Source of the DNA: CAZNKU01 sp045541135
GTDB lineage: Bacteria > Bacillota > Clostridia > Monoglobales > Firm-18
Length of the DNA: 64,000 bases
Assembly: GCA_045541135.1 (NCBI GenBank)
Contig: JAZQIO010000089.1
Span: forward strand, 1 to 64,000
Direction: 5' to 3'
Below, in pieces: positions 16,753 through 25,650 of the stretch. Position 1 is the first letter of the stretch, and each line of letters starts with the position of its first letter. The notes under the pieces are model-generated. The model saw only the letters and a program-made list of their open reading frames with translations. It made no database searches and had not been told where the DNA came from. Position numbers and translations under genes: made by a program.

Positions 16753-18801
16753 ATGATTAACGACAGTATTAGTACAATAAAATCAATCGGCCCCGCAAGA
16801 GAAAGGCTTTTCAATAAAGTAGGGGTCTATACTGTCGAGGATATGCTTAAGTATTATCCCAGAGCATACGAAGACCGTTCTAAAATCAAAGATATATGTG
16901 ATGTTAAGGACGGTGAAAACGTACTTATTAAAGCCTGCGCGGTTACGGTTGTGAAGAACAACCGTATTCGTCGTGGGCTTTCTTTGCAAAAGCTTAAAGT
17001 TACCGACCATACAGGTATTGTTGAAATCACCTGGTTTAATCAGGATTGGATTGCAAAGGGCTTTGATATAGAAGCGGAATACTTCTTTTTCGGGGAAGTA
17101 AAGGTTAAAAATCACAGGGTGGAAATGAATAACCCTGTTTACGAAAAATGTGACAAGGCACAGCTTACAAATAAAATTGTGCCTATTTATCCCCTTACGG
17201 CTAATCTTACACAAAAAATTGTGCAGACTACCGTTTCTGAATGTGTACGGGCTATTCCGGAAATAGAGGAAACAATTCCAAGCTTTTTACGTGAAAGGTA
17301 TACTCTTTGCGGCATAGATTATGCTGTGGAAAACATACATTTTCCAAAGTCGGAGGAAAAGCACGGCTATGCAAGAAGACGTCTTGCCTTTGAAGAGCTT
17401 TTCTATCTTCAGCTTGCAATGCGATATTTGCGTACAAGACGCAAAACCCACGAGGGTATAAAAATTGAAGATAAAAATTACAGCTATGACTTTGTGTCCG
17501 GTTTGCCCTTTAAGCTTACAGATGACCAGTTAAAGGTAATTGGTGAAATTACTGAGGATATAAACGGCGAAAAGCCTATGAACAGGCTTGTGCAGGGTGA
17601 TGTTGGTTGCGGTAAGACTGTTGTTGCCGCTGCCGCTATGTATGTTGCTGTTAAAAACGGATATCAGGCGGCTATGATGGCACCTACGGAAATTCTTGCA
17701 ACACAGCATTTTGAGTCATTGCAGAATATGTTTGGGAAATATAACATAAAAACCGTTCTTTTAACGGGAAGTATGACAGCTAAGCAAAAACGTGAGACTT
17801 ATGAAATTATTAAAAACGGAGAAGTGGATGTAATAGTGGGTACTCACGCGGTTATACAAAAAGAAGTGGAATTTAAAAATCTTGCACTTGTTATAACTGA
17901 TGAACAACACCGTTTTGGCGTAAAGCAACGTTCTGCACTGGCTGAAAAAGGCGAACATCCTCATATGCTGGTTATGACTGCAACACCAATACCAAGAACC
18001 TTGGCACTTATTTTGTATGGTGATTTGGATGTATCCTCAATTAAGCAATTACCACCGGGCAGAAAGCCTGTAGATACCTTTGCTGTTAATGAGCAAATGC
18101 GTACCCGCATAAATAATTTTATGTTAAAACAAATTGGTGAGGGCAGGCAGGTTTACATAGTATGTCCTATGGTTGAGGAATCCGAAACAATGGAGGATTT
18201 AAAGGCTGTTACTGATTTTGCGGAAAAATTGCAAAAAACTGTTTTCGGAAACTACGTTGTAGGTGTTGTACACGGTAAAATGCCTGCAAAGGAAAAAGAT
18301 AGAATAATGTCGGAATTTTACAAGGGAAATATCCACGCTCTTGTAAGTACAACGGTTATAGAAGTGGGCGTAAACGTGCCGAATGCAAACACTATGGTTA
18401 TTGAAAATGCAGAGCGTTTCGGTCTTTCACAGCTTCATCAGCTACGAGGCAGAGTAGGCAGAGGAGAATATCAGTCCTATTGCATAATGTTTTGCGACTC
18501 AAATGGCGAGGTTGCAAGGGAGCGTATGAAGATTATGACGGAAACAAACGACGGCTTTGTTATTTCGGAAAAAGACCTGCAAATCCGTGGCCCGGGTGAG
18601 TTTTTCGGCACGCGTCAGCACGGATTGCCTGAATTTAAAATAGCCAATATTTATGAGGATACGGATATTTTGGTTGCATCAGGTCAGGCAGCAGAATATG
18701 TTATGAAAAACGGTAAGGATATGTCCCTTGATGATAGAAAAATGATAAAAACGGGACTCAATAAAATTTTTGAGAAAATGGATACGGTTAACTTTAATTG
18801 A
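16753..18801 (+). CDS. recG: ATP-dependent DNA helicase RecG
   Basis: 682 residues, full length. N-terminal wedge/OB domain (about 60-160), then superfamily 2 helicase motifs: Walker A GDVGCGKT near 282-289, DEQH box near 383 (ITDEQHRFG), TATPIPRTL, and QLRGRVGRG of motif VI. RecG remodels stalled replication forks and Holliday junctions. It starts 9 bases after fakA with AGAGG in front. A hairpin at 18843 ends the operon. Confidence 0.95.
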   Translation: MINDSISTIKSIGPARERLFNKVGVYTVEDMLKYYPRAYEDRSKIKDICDVKDGENVLIKACAVTVVKNNRIRRGLSLQKLKVTDHTGIVEITWFNQDWIAKGFDIEAEYFFFGEVKVKNHRVEMNNPVYEKCDKAQLTNKIVPIYPLTANLTQKIVQTTVSECVRAIPEIEETIPSFLRERYTLCGIDYAVENIHFPKSEEKHGYARRRLAFEELFYLQLAMRYLRTRRKTHEGIKIEDKNYSYDFVSGLPFKLTDDQLKVIGEITEDINGEKPMNRLVQGDVGCGKTVVAAAAMYVAVKNGYQAAMMAPTEILATQHFESLQNMFGKYNIKTVLLTGSMTAKQKRETYEIIKNGEVDVIVGTHAVIQKEVEFKNLALVITDEQHRFGVKQRSALAEKGEHPHMLVMTATPIPRTLALILYGDLDVSSIKQLPPGRKPVDTFAVNEQMRTRINNFMLKQIGEGRQVYIVCPMVEESETMEDLKAVTDFAEKLQKTVFGNYVVGVVHGKMPAKEKDRIMSEFYKGNIHALVSTTVIEVGVNVPNANTMVIENAERFGLSQLHQLRGRVGRGEYQSYCIMFCDSNGEVARERMKIMTETNDGFVISEKDLQIRGPGEFFGTRQHGLPEFKIANIYEDTDILVASGQAAEYVMKNGKDMSLDDRKMIKTGLNKIFEKMDTVNFN

Positions 18802-18842
18802 TAGTTAAAATGGGAAGAAGATTGTTTTTACATAAAATAGAT

Positions 18843-18870
18843 GAAGGACAGTGGAAATCCACTGTCCTTC
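18843..18870. terminator. hairpin between recG and the GH31 gene
   Basis: GAAGGACAGTGG (18843-18854), loop AAAT, CCACTGTCCTTC (18859-18870): a perfect 12-bp stem. The T run is poor on both strands, but its place between convergent genes fits a shared terminator. Confidence 0.65.
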
Positions 18871-18902
18871 AAGCATCCCCCTTATTACATAAATCAAAAA
18901 AA

Positions 18903-20471
18903 TTATATTCTTTCAAAATACGGCAATACATCTATTGGTGAATCAACTGTTACAGTCTGACCGCCTTCGTAAATTTTTCCGTCGACATATTTCCACGAAT
19001 TGCCTGCAGGAAGTTTAACTGTGCGTTTAAACATACCTTTTTCCAAAACAGGTGCAACAAGGTATTTATCCGCACACATAAAGCAATCTGTTGTGTGTTC
19101 AAATCCCTGATTTGGGAATTCATATTCCAAATGTCTTACCAAAGGTTCACCGCTTGCGCGTGATTCATTAACCTTTTCAACAATGTATGGTGACATTTTT
19201 TTGTGTAGTTTTGCCATATCAAGGCAGATGTTAAGGTTTTCTTTGTTAATGTATTGCCATGGTGCAAGTGAAAACTGCATCATAGGGAACAATGTTGAAA
19301 CCTGACACATTCTTACAAATAATTCTTCATCAATTGTTATACCGCGAAGGAATATGCTCCATTCACCGCCACCGATCATATCGGGGCAGATGAATACTGT
19401 GCCGATAAGTCCCTGAGCAAGAGAATATGGCAAGATTGTATTTATGCCTTCTCCGTCCCAGGAATGCATACGGTCCATAAGACGCTGAATGCCACATTTA
19501 CCGCCACCTTTAAAGGTGTCTTTGTATTCGTGGAATTTGTACTGTCTGCCAAATTCGTTCCATGCGATATTTCTTTCGTACTGTGTATGTTCTTTTGAAG
19601 GTATGCCGTTTGCACAATGTCTTTCTGTGTAGTGATAAATCTGACCACCGTCAAACTTAAAACCGTCTATGTTATATTCATTTACCAATATATCAAGCTG
19701 GCATTTTAAAAATTCTGCATCGGTAGGATTTGTAAAGTCTAAAATTGCGCAGTAACCGTTCCACCACTCTGTAAGTGCTACTTTACCTTCTTCTGTACGA
19801 AGGTATAGGTTTGTGTCAATTTTCTTTTCTTCAAATTCTGCACCATAACGAAGGCTCTTTATGTATTTTTCACCTGAGCATGTAACAAATGGGCAAACCC
19901 AAAGCATAACCGTAAAGCCAAGGTCGTGGAGTTCGTCCACCATAGCTTTTGGATCTGGGAACTTAACAGGATCAAATTCCCATTGACCGTAAGGCTTGTG
20001 CCAACCCTCGTCAATTATAAGTATGCCGGGCTCAAATCCGTTGTCTACAATACCGTGTGCATATTCAAGTACATTTTCCTGTGTTGGGTTGTATGTAACT
20101 TGCATCCATATGTTGTACTGTGCTGTTGTAAAGAATTTTTCAGGCATTTCCTTTCCGTCAAAAGGAAAATGCTTTTTAGAAGCCGCAAGGTAGGCATCCT
20201 TTAGTGTTTTCCCTGCTTCATACATTTCAATGTTTTTACCATCTGCATGGATTTTGCCGTCTTTAAATTCAAATACAAAATCTTCATCACACCAGATGTA
20301 TCTGCCTTTGTTGGAAACTAAAAACGGCATATTCTGATTGGCACAGTCAGGTGTTTCTATACCTCTTAAGTCTACTTTTATTTCAGTATCCTTTGTAAAA
20401 GGCATTTTTGTGCCGAATCTTATGCCACCGCCCCACCAGCATTCGTTTTCTAAAATATTCCAGATTTTCAT
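18903..20471 (-). CDS. glycoside hydrolase family 31 enzyme
   Basis: 522 residues, shorter than most GH31 enzymes (600-800), with a reduced N-terminal beta domain (about 1-100). The TIM barrel shows LIIDEGWHKPYGQWEFDPVKFPDP, then NIDGFKFDGGQ with the likely nucleophile D274, and PDMIGGGEWS, equivalent to the family DIGGF region. Such enzymes cleave alpha-glucosides, alpha-xylosides or related alpha-linked sugars. No signal peptide, so it acts in the cytosol on imported oligosaccharides. A divergent AraC gene is the probable regulator. Confidence 0.88.
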   Translation of the reverse strand: MKIWNILENECWWGGGIRFGTKMPFTKDTEIKVDLRGIETPDCANQNMPFLVSNKGRYIWCDEDFVFEFKDGKIHADGKNIEMYEAGKTLKDAYLAASKKHFPFDGKEMPEKFFTTAQYNIWMQVTYNPTQENVLEYAHGIVDNGFEPGILIIDEGWHKPYGQWEFDPVKFPDPKAMVDELHDLGFTVMLWVCPFVTCSGEKYIKSLRYGAEFEEKKIDTNLYLRTEEGKVALTEWWNGYCAILDFTNPTDAEFLKCQLDILVNEYNIDGFKFDGGQIYHYTERHCANGIPSKEHTQYERNIAWNEFGRQYKFHEYKDTFKGGGKCGIQRLMDRMHSWDGEGINTILPYSLAQGLIGTVFICPDMIGGGEWSIFLRGITIDEELFVRMCQVSTLFPMMQFSLAPWQYINKENLNICLDMAKLHKKMSPYIVEKVNESRASGEPLVRHLEYEFPNQGFEHTTDCFMCADKYLVAPVLEKGMFKRTVKLPAGNSWKYVDGKIYEGGQTVTVDSPIDVLPYFERI

Positions 20472-20502
20472 AAAAACCCTCTTTTCAAATGATTATATTT
20501 AT

Positions 20503-20531
20503 AGTATAATTATAAAAAAGGCCTTTGTAAA
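20503..20531 (-). promoter_or_regulatory. promoter of the GH31 gene
   Basis: Minus strand TTTACA (20531-20526), 17-bp spacer, TATACT (20508-20503), 32 bases before the start codon. Confidence 0.6.
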
Positions 20532-20550
20532 TATGGATGGCATACATTTT

Positions 20551-20579
20551 TTTACAACATCGGACATATTATTTATAAT
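20551..20579 (+). promoter_or_regulatory. promoter of the AraC gene
   Basis: TTTACA (20551-20556), 17-bp spacer, TATAAT (20574-20579), followed by CAGGAGG and the ATG at 20600. It is back to back with the GH31 promoter, so one bound regulator could act on both. Confidence 0.65.
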
Positions 20580-20599
20580 ATCAGTCAGGAGGATTATTT

Positions 20600-21397
20600 A
20601 TGAAAAGCCCATTAGAAGTAAATAAGTTTTGTTCGTATTATCATTACTACCTTGGAAAGGAATATTTCTTTGCAGGGCATTGTCACAAGTCCTGGGAAAT
20701 TAATGTTATAGTAAAAGGAGCACTCAGGTTTACATACGACGACCGTGTTGTGACATTGCGTAAAAACATGCTTGTAATATGTGAAAATGATGTTTTCCAC
20801 CGAAACTGCGTGTGGTCCGACCATGGTGCCGAAATTTTTGTGTATCAGTTTTATACAGACCATATTCCACACAGTGAAAAGCCCAGAGTATATGAGCTTG
20901 ACGAAAAAAACCTGCTTCTTACAAGACTTATTGCAGAAGAGGCGGAAAAGAATGCAGTAGCAACAAAGCCAGACGGTTTGCATTGTTCAAACTTAAATTA
21001 TCAGGCTCACACGTTGCTTGAGCTTTTGCTTATAAGACTTACGGAAAATGAACACGCGGTAGAATTTGAAATAAGCTCCGATGAAAAAATTTACAGAGCG
21101 GCTGTAAACTATATGAAAGAAAATATAAATGAAAATATATGTATAAACGATATTGCAAAGCTTTGTCACGTAGGACCTACAAAAATGAAAACTGTGTTTT
21201 CGCAGTTTACCGGCGAAGCAATAATGACTCACTTTTATAATATGAAGATTAATGAAGCTAAAAAGCTTTTGGAAAATGGTATGACCGTAGGAGAAGTAAG
21301 CGATACTCTGGGCTATTCATCCCAGGCGTATTTTACAACCTGCTTTAAGAAGTTTACCGGAATACCGCCTAAGGAATTTAAACAGAGATGCGGTTGA
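20600..21397 (+). CDS. AraC family transcriptional regulator
   Basis: 265 residues. N-terminal cupin-like sensor (FAGHCHKSWEINVIVKGALRFTYDD, about 20-50) and a C-terminal double HTH (about 165-265) ending in YSSQAYFTTCFKKFTGIPPKEFK, the AraC/XylS signature. It most likely senses a sugar and controls the divergent GH31 gene. Its stop codon (21395-21397) directly abuts the stop of the convergent LysR gene. Confidence 0.9.
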   Translation: MKSPLEVNKFCSYYHYYLGKEYFFAGHCHKSWEINVIVKGALRFTYDDRVVTLRKNMLVICENDVFHRNCVWSDHGAEIFVYQFYTDHIPHSEKPRVYELDEKNLLLTRLIAEEAEKNAVATKPDGLHCSNLNYQAHTLLELLLIRLTENEHAVEFEISSDEKIYRAAVNYMKENINENICINDIAKLCHVGPTKMKTVFSQFTGEAIMTHFYNMKINEAKKLLENGMTVGEVSDTLGYSSQAYFTTCFKKFTGIPPKEFKQRCG

Positions 21398-22282
21398 CTA
21401 CTTTTTAGCATGCATTTTGTACTGCTTTTTAATAAAATCAAGTAAAAAATCGTAAAATTCTGTGGCGATTTTTGAGCCTGCAGAGCTGTTATGTAATCCT
21501 ATTATTAACTCTCTTTGACATACAGGATTACTTATGGGTATAAGGTTTACGTCGGAGGTTGGAAATTCACCCCATGAAAACTCGGGCCAGAAGCCTATGC
21601 CCGAGCCTGCGCGGATAATGTTTTTTACCGTTGCGGGAGAGTCAGATTCGAATATGACATTTTGCTTAAATCCAACGGATTCGCAAAATTTATCACACAC
21701 TATGCGGAATAGTCGTGAACCTGACAGATTTACAAATCCTTTATCTTTTACCTCTTTTAAATCTATTGTTTTTTTATTTTCGTATTCTGGATTTTTAGGC
21801 ACTGCAAGATATATTTTTTCCTCTATTATGCACCGTTTGGTAAAAGGAGGAAGGTTTGCAAAGTTTACGGAGTTGGTAGTGATTGAAATGTCGCAGTCTA
21901 CCTCCGTATTTTGTATAATTTGAAAAATTGCGGATTTATTCTGCTTTGTATATTCCACAACAGCATCGGTTGCTATTGTTGTTGCGGCAAGTACATTAAG
22001 CTTTATTGTGTTGCTTGCCTCGTTTTTCATTTTGTTAAGTTCGTCTGTAATGCCTTCCATAATAGCGAACATTTTATCTGTTCTTTCTTTTAAATATTCT
22101 CCAAATTCCGTAAGATAAATATTTCTTCCCTTTTTACAGAAAAGCGGCAAACCTAATTCTTTTTCCAATCCCTTAATCATTTTTGTAAGTGCAGGCTGTG
22201 AAATATAAAGTTCCTGTGCCGCGCGCGTAACATTCTGATGTTTTGCAACAGTATGAAAATAAAACAGTTTGTTAAGTTCCAT
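21398..22282 (-). CDS. LysR family transcriptional regulator
   Basis: About 294 residues. N-terminal winged helix with NVTRAAQELYISQPALTKMIKGLEKELG, then the linker helix and a periplasmic-binding-like effector domain (about 90-290). The ATG at 22282 has GGTGAT before it; the GTG at 22291 is less likely. It is divergent from the PQ-loop/SGNH gene pair, and the gap holds an ATAAC-N5-GTTAT dyad of the T-N11-A kind, so it probably controls that pair and itself. Effector unknown. Confidence 0.9.
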   Translation of the reverse strand: MELNKLFYFHTVAKHQNVTRAAQELYISQPALTKMIKGLEKELGLPLFCKKGRNIYLTEFGEYLKERTDKMFAIMEGITDELNKMKNEASNTIKLNVLAATTIATDAVVEYTKQNKSAIFQIIQNTEVDCDISITTNSVNFANLPPFTKRCIIEEKIYLAVPKNPEYENKKTIDLKEVKDKGFVNLSGSRLFRIVCDKFCESVGFKQNVIFESDSPATVKNIIRAGSGIGFWPEFSWGEFPTSDVNLIPISNPVCQRELIIGLHNSSAGSKIATEFYDFLLDFIKKQYKMHAKK

Positions 22283-22293
22283 TTTTATCACCC

Positions 22294-22320
22294 ATAACTA
22301 AAAGTTATAAAACATATAAC
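22294..22320. promoter_or_regulatory. candidate LysR operator
   Basis: Perfect dyad ATAAC-TAAAA-GTTAT (22294-22308), a T-N11-A type LysR box, and a further ATAAC half-site at 22316-22320. It lies between the LysR start codon and the promoter of the divergent genes. Confidence 0.55.
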
Positions 22321-22330
22321 AATTATATAT

Positions 22331-22359
22331 TTTACATTATGAATTGTCAAGAGTATAAT
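22331..22359 (+). promoter_or_regulatory. promoter of the PQ-loop/SGNH operon
   Basis: TTTACA (22331-22336), 17-bp spacer, TATAAT (22354-22359), 27 bases before the start codon. Confidence 0.65.
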
Positions 22360-22385
22360 AAATCAAAAAGAATAAGGAGATGTAA

Positions 22386-22661
22386 ATGATGGTACAGATT
22401 TTTGAATGCATTATGCTCGTTTGTTTTGGTATATCCTGGCCTGTGTCGGTGTACAAAAGTATTGTTTCCAAATCCACAAAGGGGAAAAGTGTAGTGTTTA
22501 TCATTGCAATATTGATAGGCTATGTGTCGGGCATCGTGGGAAAGGTTGTAGGGAATAATATAAATTATGTTTTGGTGCTTTATGTGTTTAATTTTATACT
22601 GGTAAGTGTAGATTTGTGTCTGTATTTCATTAACAGAAGAAACGAAACATTTGTAAGTTAA
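22386..22661 (+). CDS. small PQ-loop (SemiSWEET-like) membrane protein
   Basis: 91 residues with three membrane helices (about 3-22, 34-55, 60-82). The segment FGISWPVSVYKSIVSKSTKGKS places a Pro in the first helix and ends with the STKGKS motif typical of bacterial PQ-loop proteins, of which SemiSWEET sugar carriers are one group. A homodimer could form a small pore for a sugar or amino acid. AAGGAGATG lies before the ATG. It is followed after 24 bases by an SGNH-like gene under the same LysR control. Confidence 0.65.
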   Translation: MMVQIFECIMLVCFGISWPVSVYKSIVSKSTKGKSVVFIIAILIGYVSGIVGKVVGNNINYVLVLYVFNFILVSVDLCLYFINRRNETFVS

Positions 22662-22685
22662 CAGTAAAGGAACAGGAGGTTTTTT

Positions 22686-23207
22686 ATGAAAAGTTTAATT
22701 TTGGAAAAAAGTAAAATTTATAAGGTGTGTAACGATATTGCACTAAAGGGTGAAATTGTTATTTTCGGTTCTACCTACACAGCAAACTTCCCATTTTATG
22801 AGCTGTCTCAAAAATACTATCTTAACAATGCGATTTATAACAGAAGTATTGAAGGACTTACGCTGGATGATGCAAAAAACGTTCTTGAAGAATGTGTGCT
22901 TAATATGAAACCGTCAAAAATATTTTTGTCAATTGGTGAATGTGATGATTTTAATGATTTTTCTTTGAATACCTACAAATTAATTGTTGACAAAATAAAA
23001 AAAGAACTTCCGTATTCGGAGGTGTATGTGATGTCTGTAAGCGGTAGTGAGATGTTTAATGACAGATTAAAAGAAATGTGTGCAGAAATAAATACAAAAT
23101 ATATTGGAATAGATTATGGAAAATCTTATGAAGCAGTGTTTAAGCAGCTTTCCTGTTTTTTTCGTAAAGGCAGGATAACTTATTGTGAGGCATTTCAAAT
23201 TTCCTGA
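22686..23207 (+). CDS. SGNH/GDSL hydrolase-like protein
   Basis: 173 residues. The pattern IVIFGSTYTANFPFYEL...NNAIYNRSIEGLTLDDA...LNMKPSKIFLSIGECDD follows blocks I, II and III of the SGNH fold, but block I reads GSTYT rather than GDS and the C-terminal D-x-x-H block is not obvious, so activity is doubtful. No signal peptide. It may act in the cytosol on a sugar ester or be a non-catalytic relative. Ribosome site AGGAGG. Cotranscribed with the PQ-loop gene. Confidence 0.55.
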   Translation: MKSLILEKSKIYKVCNDIALKGEIVIFGSTYTANFPFYELSQKYYLNNAIYNRSIEGLTLDDAKNVLEECVLNMKPSKIFLSIGECDDFNDFSLNTYKLIVDKIKKELPYSEVYVMSVSGSEMFNDRLKEMCAEINTKYIGIDYGKSYEAVFKQLSCFFRKGRITYCEAFQIS

Positions 23208-23220
23208 TATATTTAGTAAA

Positions 23221-23276
23221 AGAGGGCTGACAAAAACGACGTTCACATAGCAGGAAGTCGGTTTTGCCGGTCCTCT
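23221..23276. terminator. long imperfect hairpin between convergent genes
   Basis: Bases 23221-23240 pair with 23257-23276 over about 20 positions with a few mismatches or G-U pairs. On the minus strand the stem is followed by CCCTCTTTTAC. It probably ends both the SGNH gene and ypeB transcripts. Confidence 0.6.
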
Positions 23277-23279
23277 TTG

Positions 23280-24593
23280 TCATATGGTCAAATTTCCGTT
23301 TGCATCTTCTATATAAAGTAAAATCTCTTCCTCGTGCCCTGTTTGAGTATTCACATATATAAGAAAATTTTTATCTTTGAATTTTGCCTTTATTTCATAA
23401 CACCAGCACTCTGTACCGTTGTTCCGTGGAATGCACGCCATATTTACCTTTTCAACTTCAAGGTTAGGATTTAAATTTGCAAGTGCGTTTTCTTTTGAAA
23501 CTACAGGAGTTGGCACCGTACGCTTTTTGTGGTTAAAAAGATATCCGTTTGATTCAAAGCCGCAAATTGTACCGTCGTGGAGGGACACCTTGACTTTTAT
23601 AAGGTCGGAATACACCATGTAGTCCTTGTATGTGTATGCATAGGCAAGATTTACAATGTTGCCCTCCAAAATATAGCCTGTCTGCTTCATATCCTTATAT
23701 AAATTTTTTGCCAAAAAATCTGAGGCGATTTTTTCTGCATCACTAATTTCAATTTGTGGATTTTTAACTGTTATGTTGTTTGTCATCATAACAACCTTAC
23801 CGCCGTTTTTTGATATTTCCACAAAGATTTTACCGTCCTTTGAGGAAAACATATAGCTTGGTATATCACCTTTGGAATCACCTGCATATTCAAGGGCAGA
23901 GCCTGTGAATTTTTCTGCCTTTTCCAAAGCGTATTTTTGTGAAATTTCGGGATGTGAAAGTACTTCTGATTTTCTGTTTAATATGTGTTCTGCAAAAGGG
24001 CCGTCATATATAATTGTCGGGTAGTCTTCAAAGCTTTTTTCTATTGTTCCCAGACCTTCGGTTAATTTTAAATGGCTGTCGTCGGAAAATGCAGACTTTA
24101 CAAGCTTTTCGGAAAGCTGAAGATTTCCGTCCATAAATTCGTTTTCCATTTCTTTAAGGTCGTTATTTAAAGAGTCGGAATATTTTACCAATGTAGCTAT
24201 TTGCGTTCTTTCGTCGTCGGTTATTGTTTCTCCGTTTAAAAGTTTTTTTGTAAGTGTATGCACATAATCACTTACCTGAGTTATAAATGCCGAGGTTTTT
24301 TCAAGCTCTGCAGTTGCAACAGGTAACTGACTCAATGCAGATTTTGCAAGGGCTGTTTCCGACCACAGTTGTTCCGAAAGCTCTGCAAGCTGAATATAGT
24401 CGTTGGATACAAGGGCTTTGTTTAAAATTACATCTATATTCCCTGCATAATCCACAAGCTCTATAAATGCACGTTGATATGAATGCTCCATATTTTTACG
24501 GTATATTTCACTTCTTCTGTACTGATAAACAGCTGCAGCTGTTGTGATTACTGCGATTACGGAAATGACTGTAATTATTCTTTTGGTGTTCAA
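23280..24593 (-). CDS. ypeB: germination protein YpeB
   Basis: 437 residues. One N-terminal membrane helix (about 4-22), a helical domain rich in heptads (25-190) and two PepSY-type domains in the C-terminal half (EKFTGSALEYAGD, ISDAEKIASDFLAKNLY, VVSKENALANLNP). YpeB is a spore inner-membrane protein needed to place and stabilise the cortex-lytic enzyme SleB. Here sleB is not adjacent; instead the gene ends the gerABC operon, four bases after gerC. Start is TTG with GAGGAG in front. Confidence 0.88.
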   Translation of the reverse strand: MNTKRIITVISVIAVITTAAAVYQYRRSEIYRKNMEHSYQRAFIELVDYAGNIDVILNKALVSNDYIQLAELSEQLWSETALAKSALSQLPVATAELEKTSAFITQVSDYVHTLTKKLLNGETITDDERTQIATLVKYSDSLNNDLKEMENEFMDGNLQLSEKLVKSAFSDDSHLKLTEGLGTIEKSFEDYPTIIYDGPFAEHILNRKSEVLSHPEISQKYALEKAEKFTGSALEYAGDSKGDIPSYMFSSKDGKIFVEISKNGGKVVMMTNNITVKNPQIEISDAEKIASDFLAKNLYKDMKQTGYILEGNIVNLAYAYTYKDYMVYSDLIKVKVSLHDGTICGFESNGYLFNHKKRTVPTPVVSKENALANLNPNLEVEKVNMACIPRNNGTECWCYEIKAKFKDKNFLIYVNTQTGHEEEILLYIEDANGNLTI

Positions 24594-24597
24594 AATA

Positions 24598-25650
24598 TCA
24601 CTCCTCGTTTAATGTTTGGGCATTGCGTTTTATTTTTACATCGATGTGAACTGTGTACGTGGAATTTTCATACAGTTTTTGCCAGTTTTCCTTTTCCCAG
24701 CTGTGCATTGTAAGGTAATTTACCTTTGCAAGCTTATGAAAATCAAGTATATCAGCCTTGTAAGTGTCTGAACATTTATTCAGAAAGTTTTTAATGTCAC
24801 TTTCTATTTTGGCTTTTGCATATTTTTCGACGTTTGATGAATCTGTATTTGTTTCCGACCACACTATGTTTCCCTCAAGACTAAGTTTTACTGTTATGTT
24901 GGGAGGGCTTTTCGACATATCGATTTCAAAATCCCAATATGTTTTTTTGAAATTGACGACAATTTCGTTTGTTATTGTAAAATTACCGTCAAATCCCGGT
25001 TTTTTTAGTAAGTTATAAATTAGTGTCTGGTTTTCATCAGCAGTGCCGGTTAATTTAAAGTTGCTTGTTATTGCCATACCGTTGTTGTTTATAATCGGTA
25101 TTGCACAACCGACAATATGAGAAGGATATTTTTTCTGAATATCCTTAAGCTGCGTATCCGGCGAATATTGAGTAAATTCAAATCCGGATATGTTTTCATA
25201 GTATTCTGCAGGGTTTGCATCTAATGGGATTTTCATATTTTCCATATAATCAGATGCCTTTCCCTCGCACATTGCAATGTTTGTGTTAGGATGAAATTCG
25301 TTGGATTTTAACATTGCATCAACTTCTTTTTCAATTCCTTTTTCAAGTACGTTGCGTGAAAAAATAACCATTTTCATATGTGAATAGTCACATACCTCGG
25401 ATACCTTGGAATTTAATATGTTCATGGCATCATATACGTTTGATGAATACACGGTTTCGGTTAAAAGTGGCGAATCTTCCAAGCCCTCACCCTCAAAGGC
25501 GGAGGGCTTTACAATCTGAAAGCTGTAAGAATTTTCGTCAAAGCCCACAGCTATTACAAATGCAATTCGTGAAATTTCCTTTGAATCGTAACAGCCGTTT
25601 AAGGTGAGGCATAGTACAAGTGATAAAATTAAGGCAATAATTTTTTTCAT
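24598..25650 (-). CDS. Ger(x)C family spore germination lipoprotein
   Basis: About 350 residues. The ATG at 25650 gives a lipoprotein signal ending in LTLNGC (lipid Cys about C20), then YDSKEISRIAFVIAVGFDE, the standard opening of GerAC-type proteins. GGAGG precedes it and it overlaps gerB by ATGA. It is the C subunit of a germinant receptor at the spore inner membrane. The length is a little below the B. subtilis proteins. Confidence 0.92.
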   Translation of the reverse strand: MKKIIALILSLVLCLTLNGCYDSKEISRIAFVIAVGFDENSYSFQIVKPSAFEGEGLEDSPLLTETVYSSNVYDAMNILNSKVSEVCDYSHMKMVIFSRNVLEKGIEKEVDAMLKSNEFHPNTNIAMCEGKASDYMENMKIPLDANPAEYYENISGFEFTQYSPDTQLKDIQKKYPSHIVGCAIPIINNNGMAITSNFKLTGTADENQTLIYNLLKKPGFDGNFTITNEIVVNFKKTYWDFEIDMSKSPPNITVKLSLEGNIVWSETNTDSSNVEKYAKAKIESDIKNFLNKCSDTYKADILDFHKLAKVNYLTMHSWEKENWQKLYENSTYTVHIDVKIKRNAQTLNEE

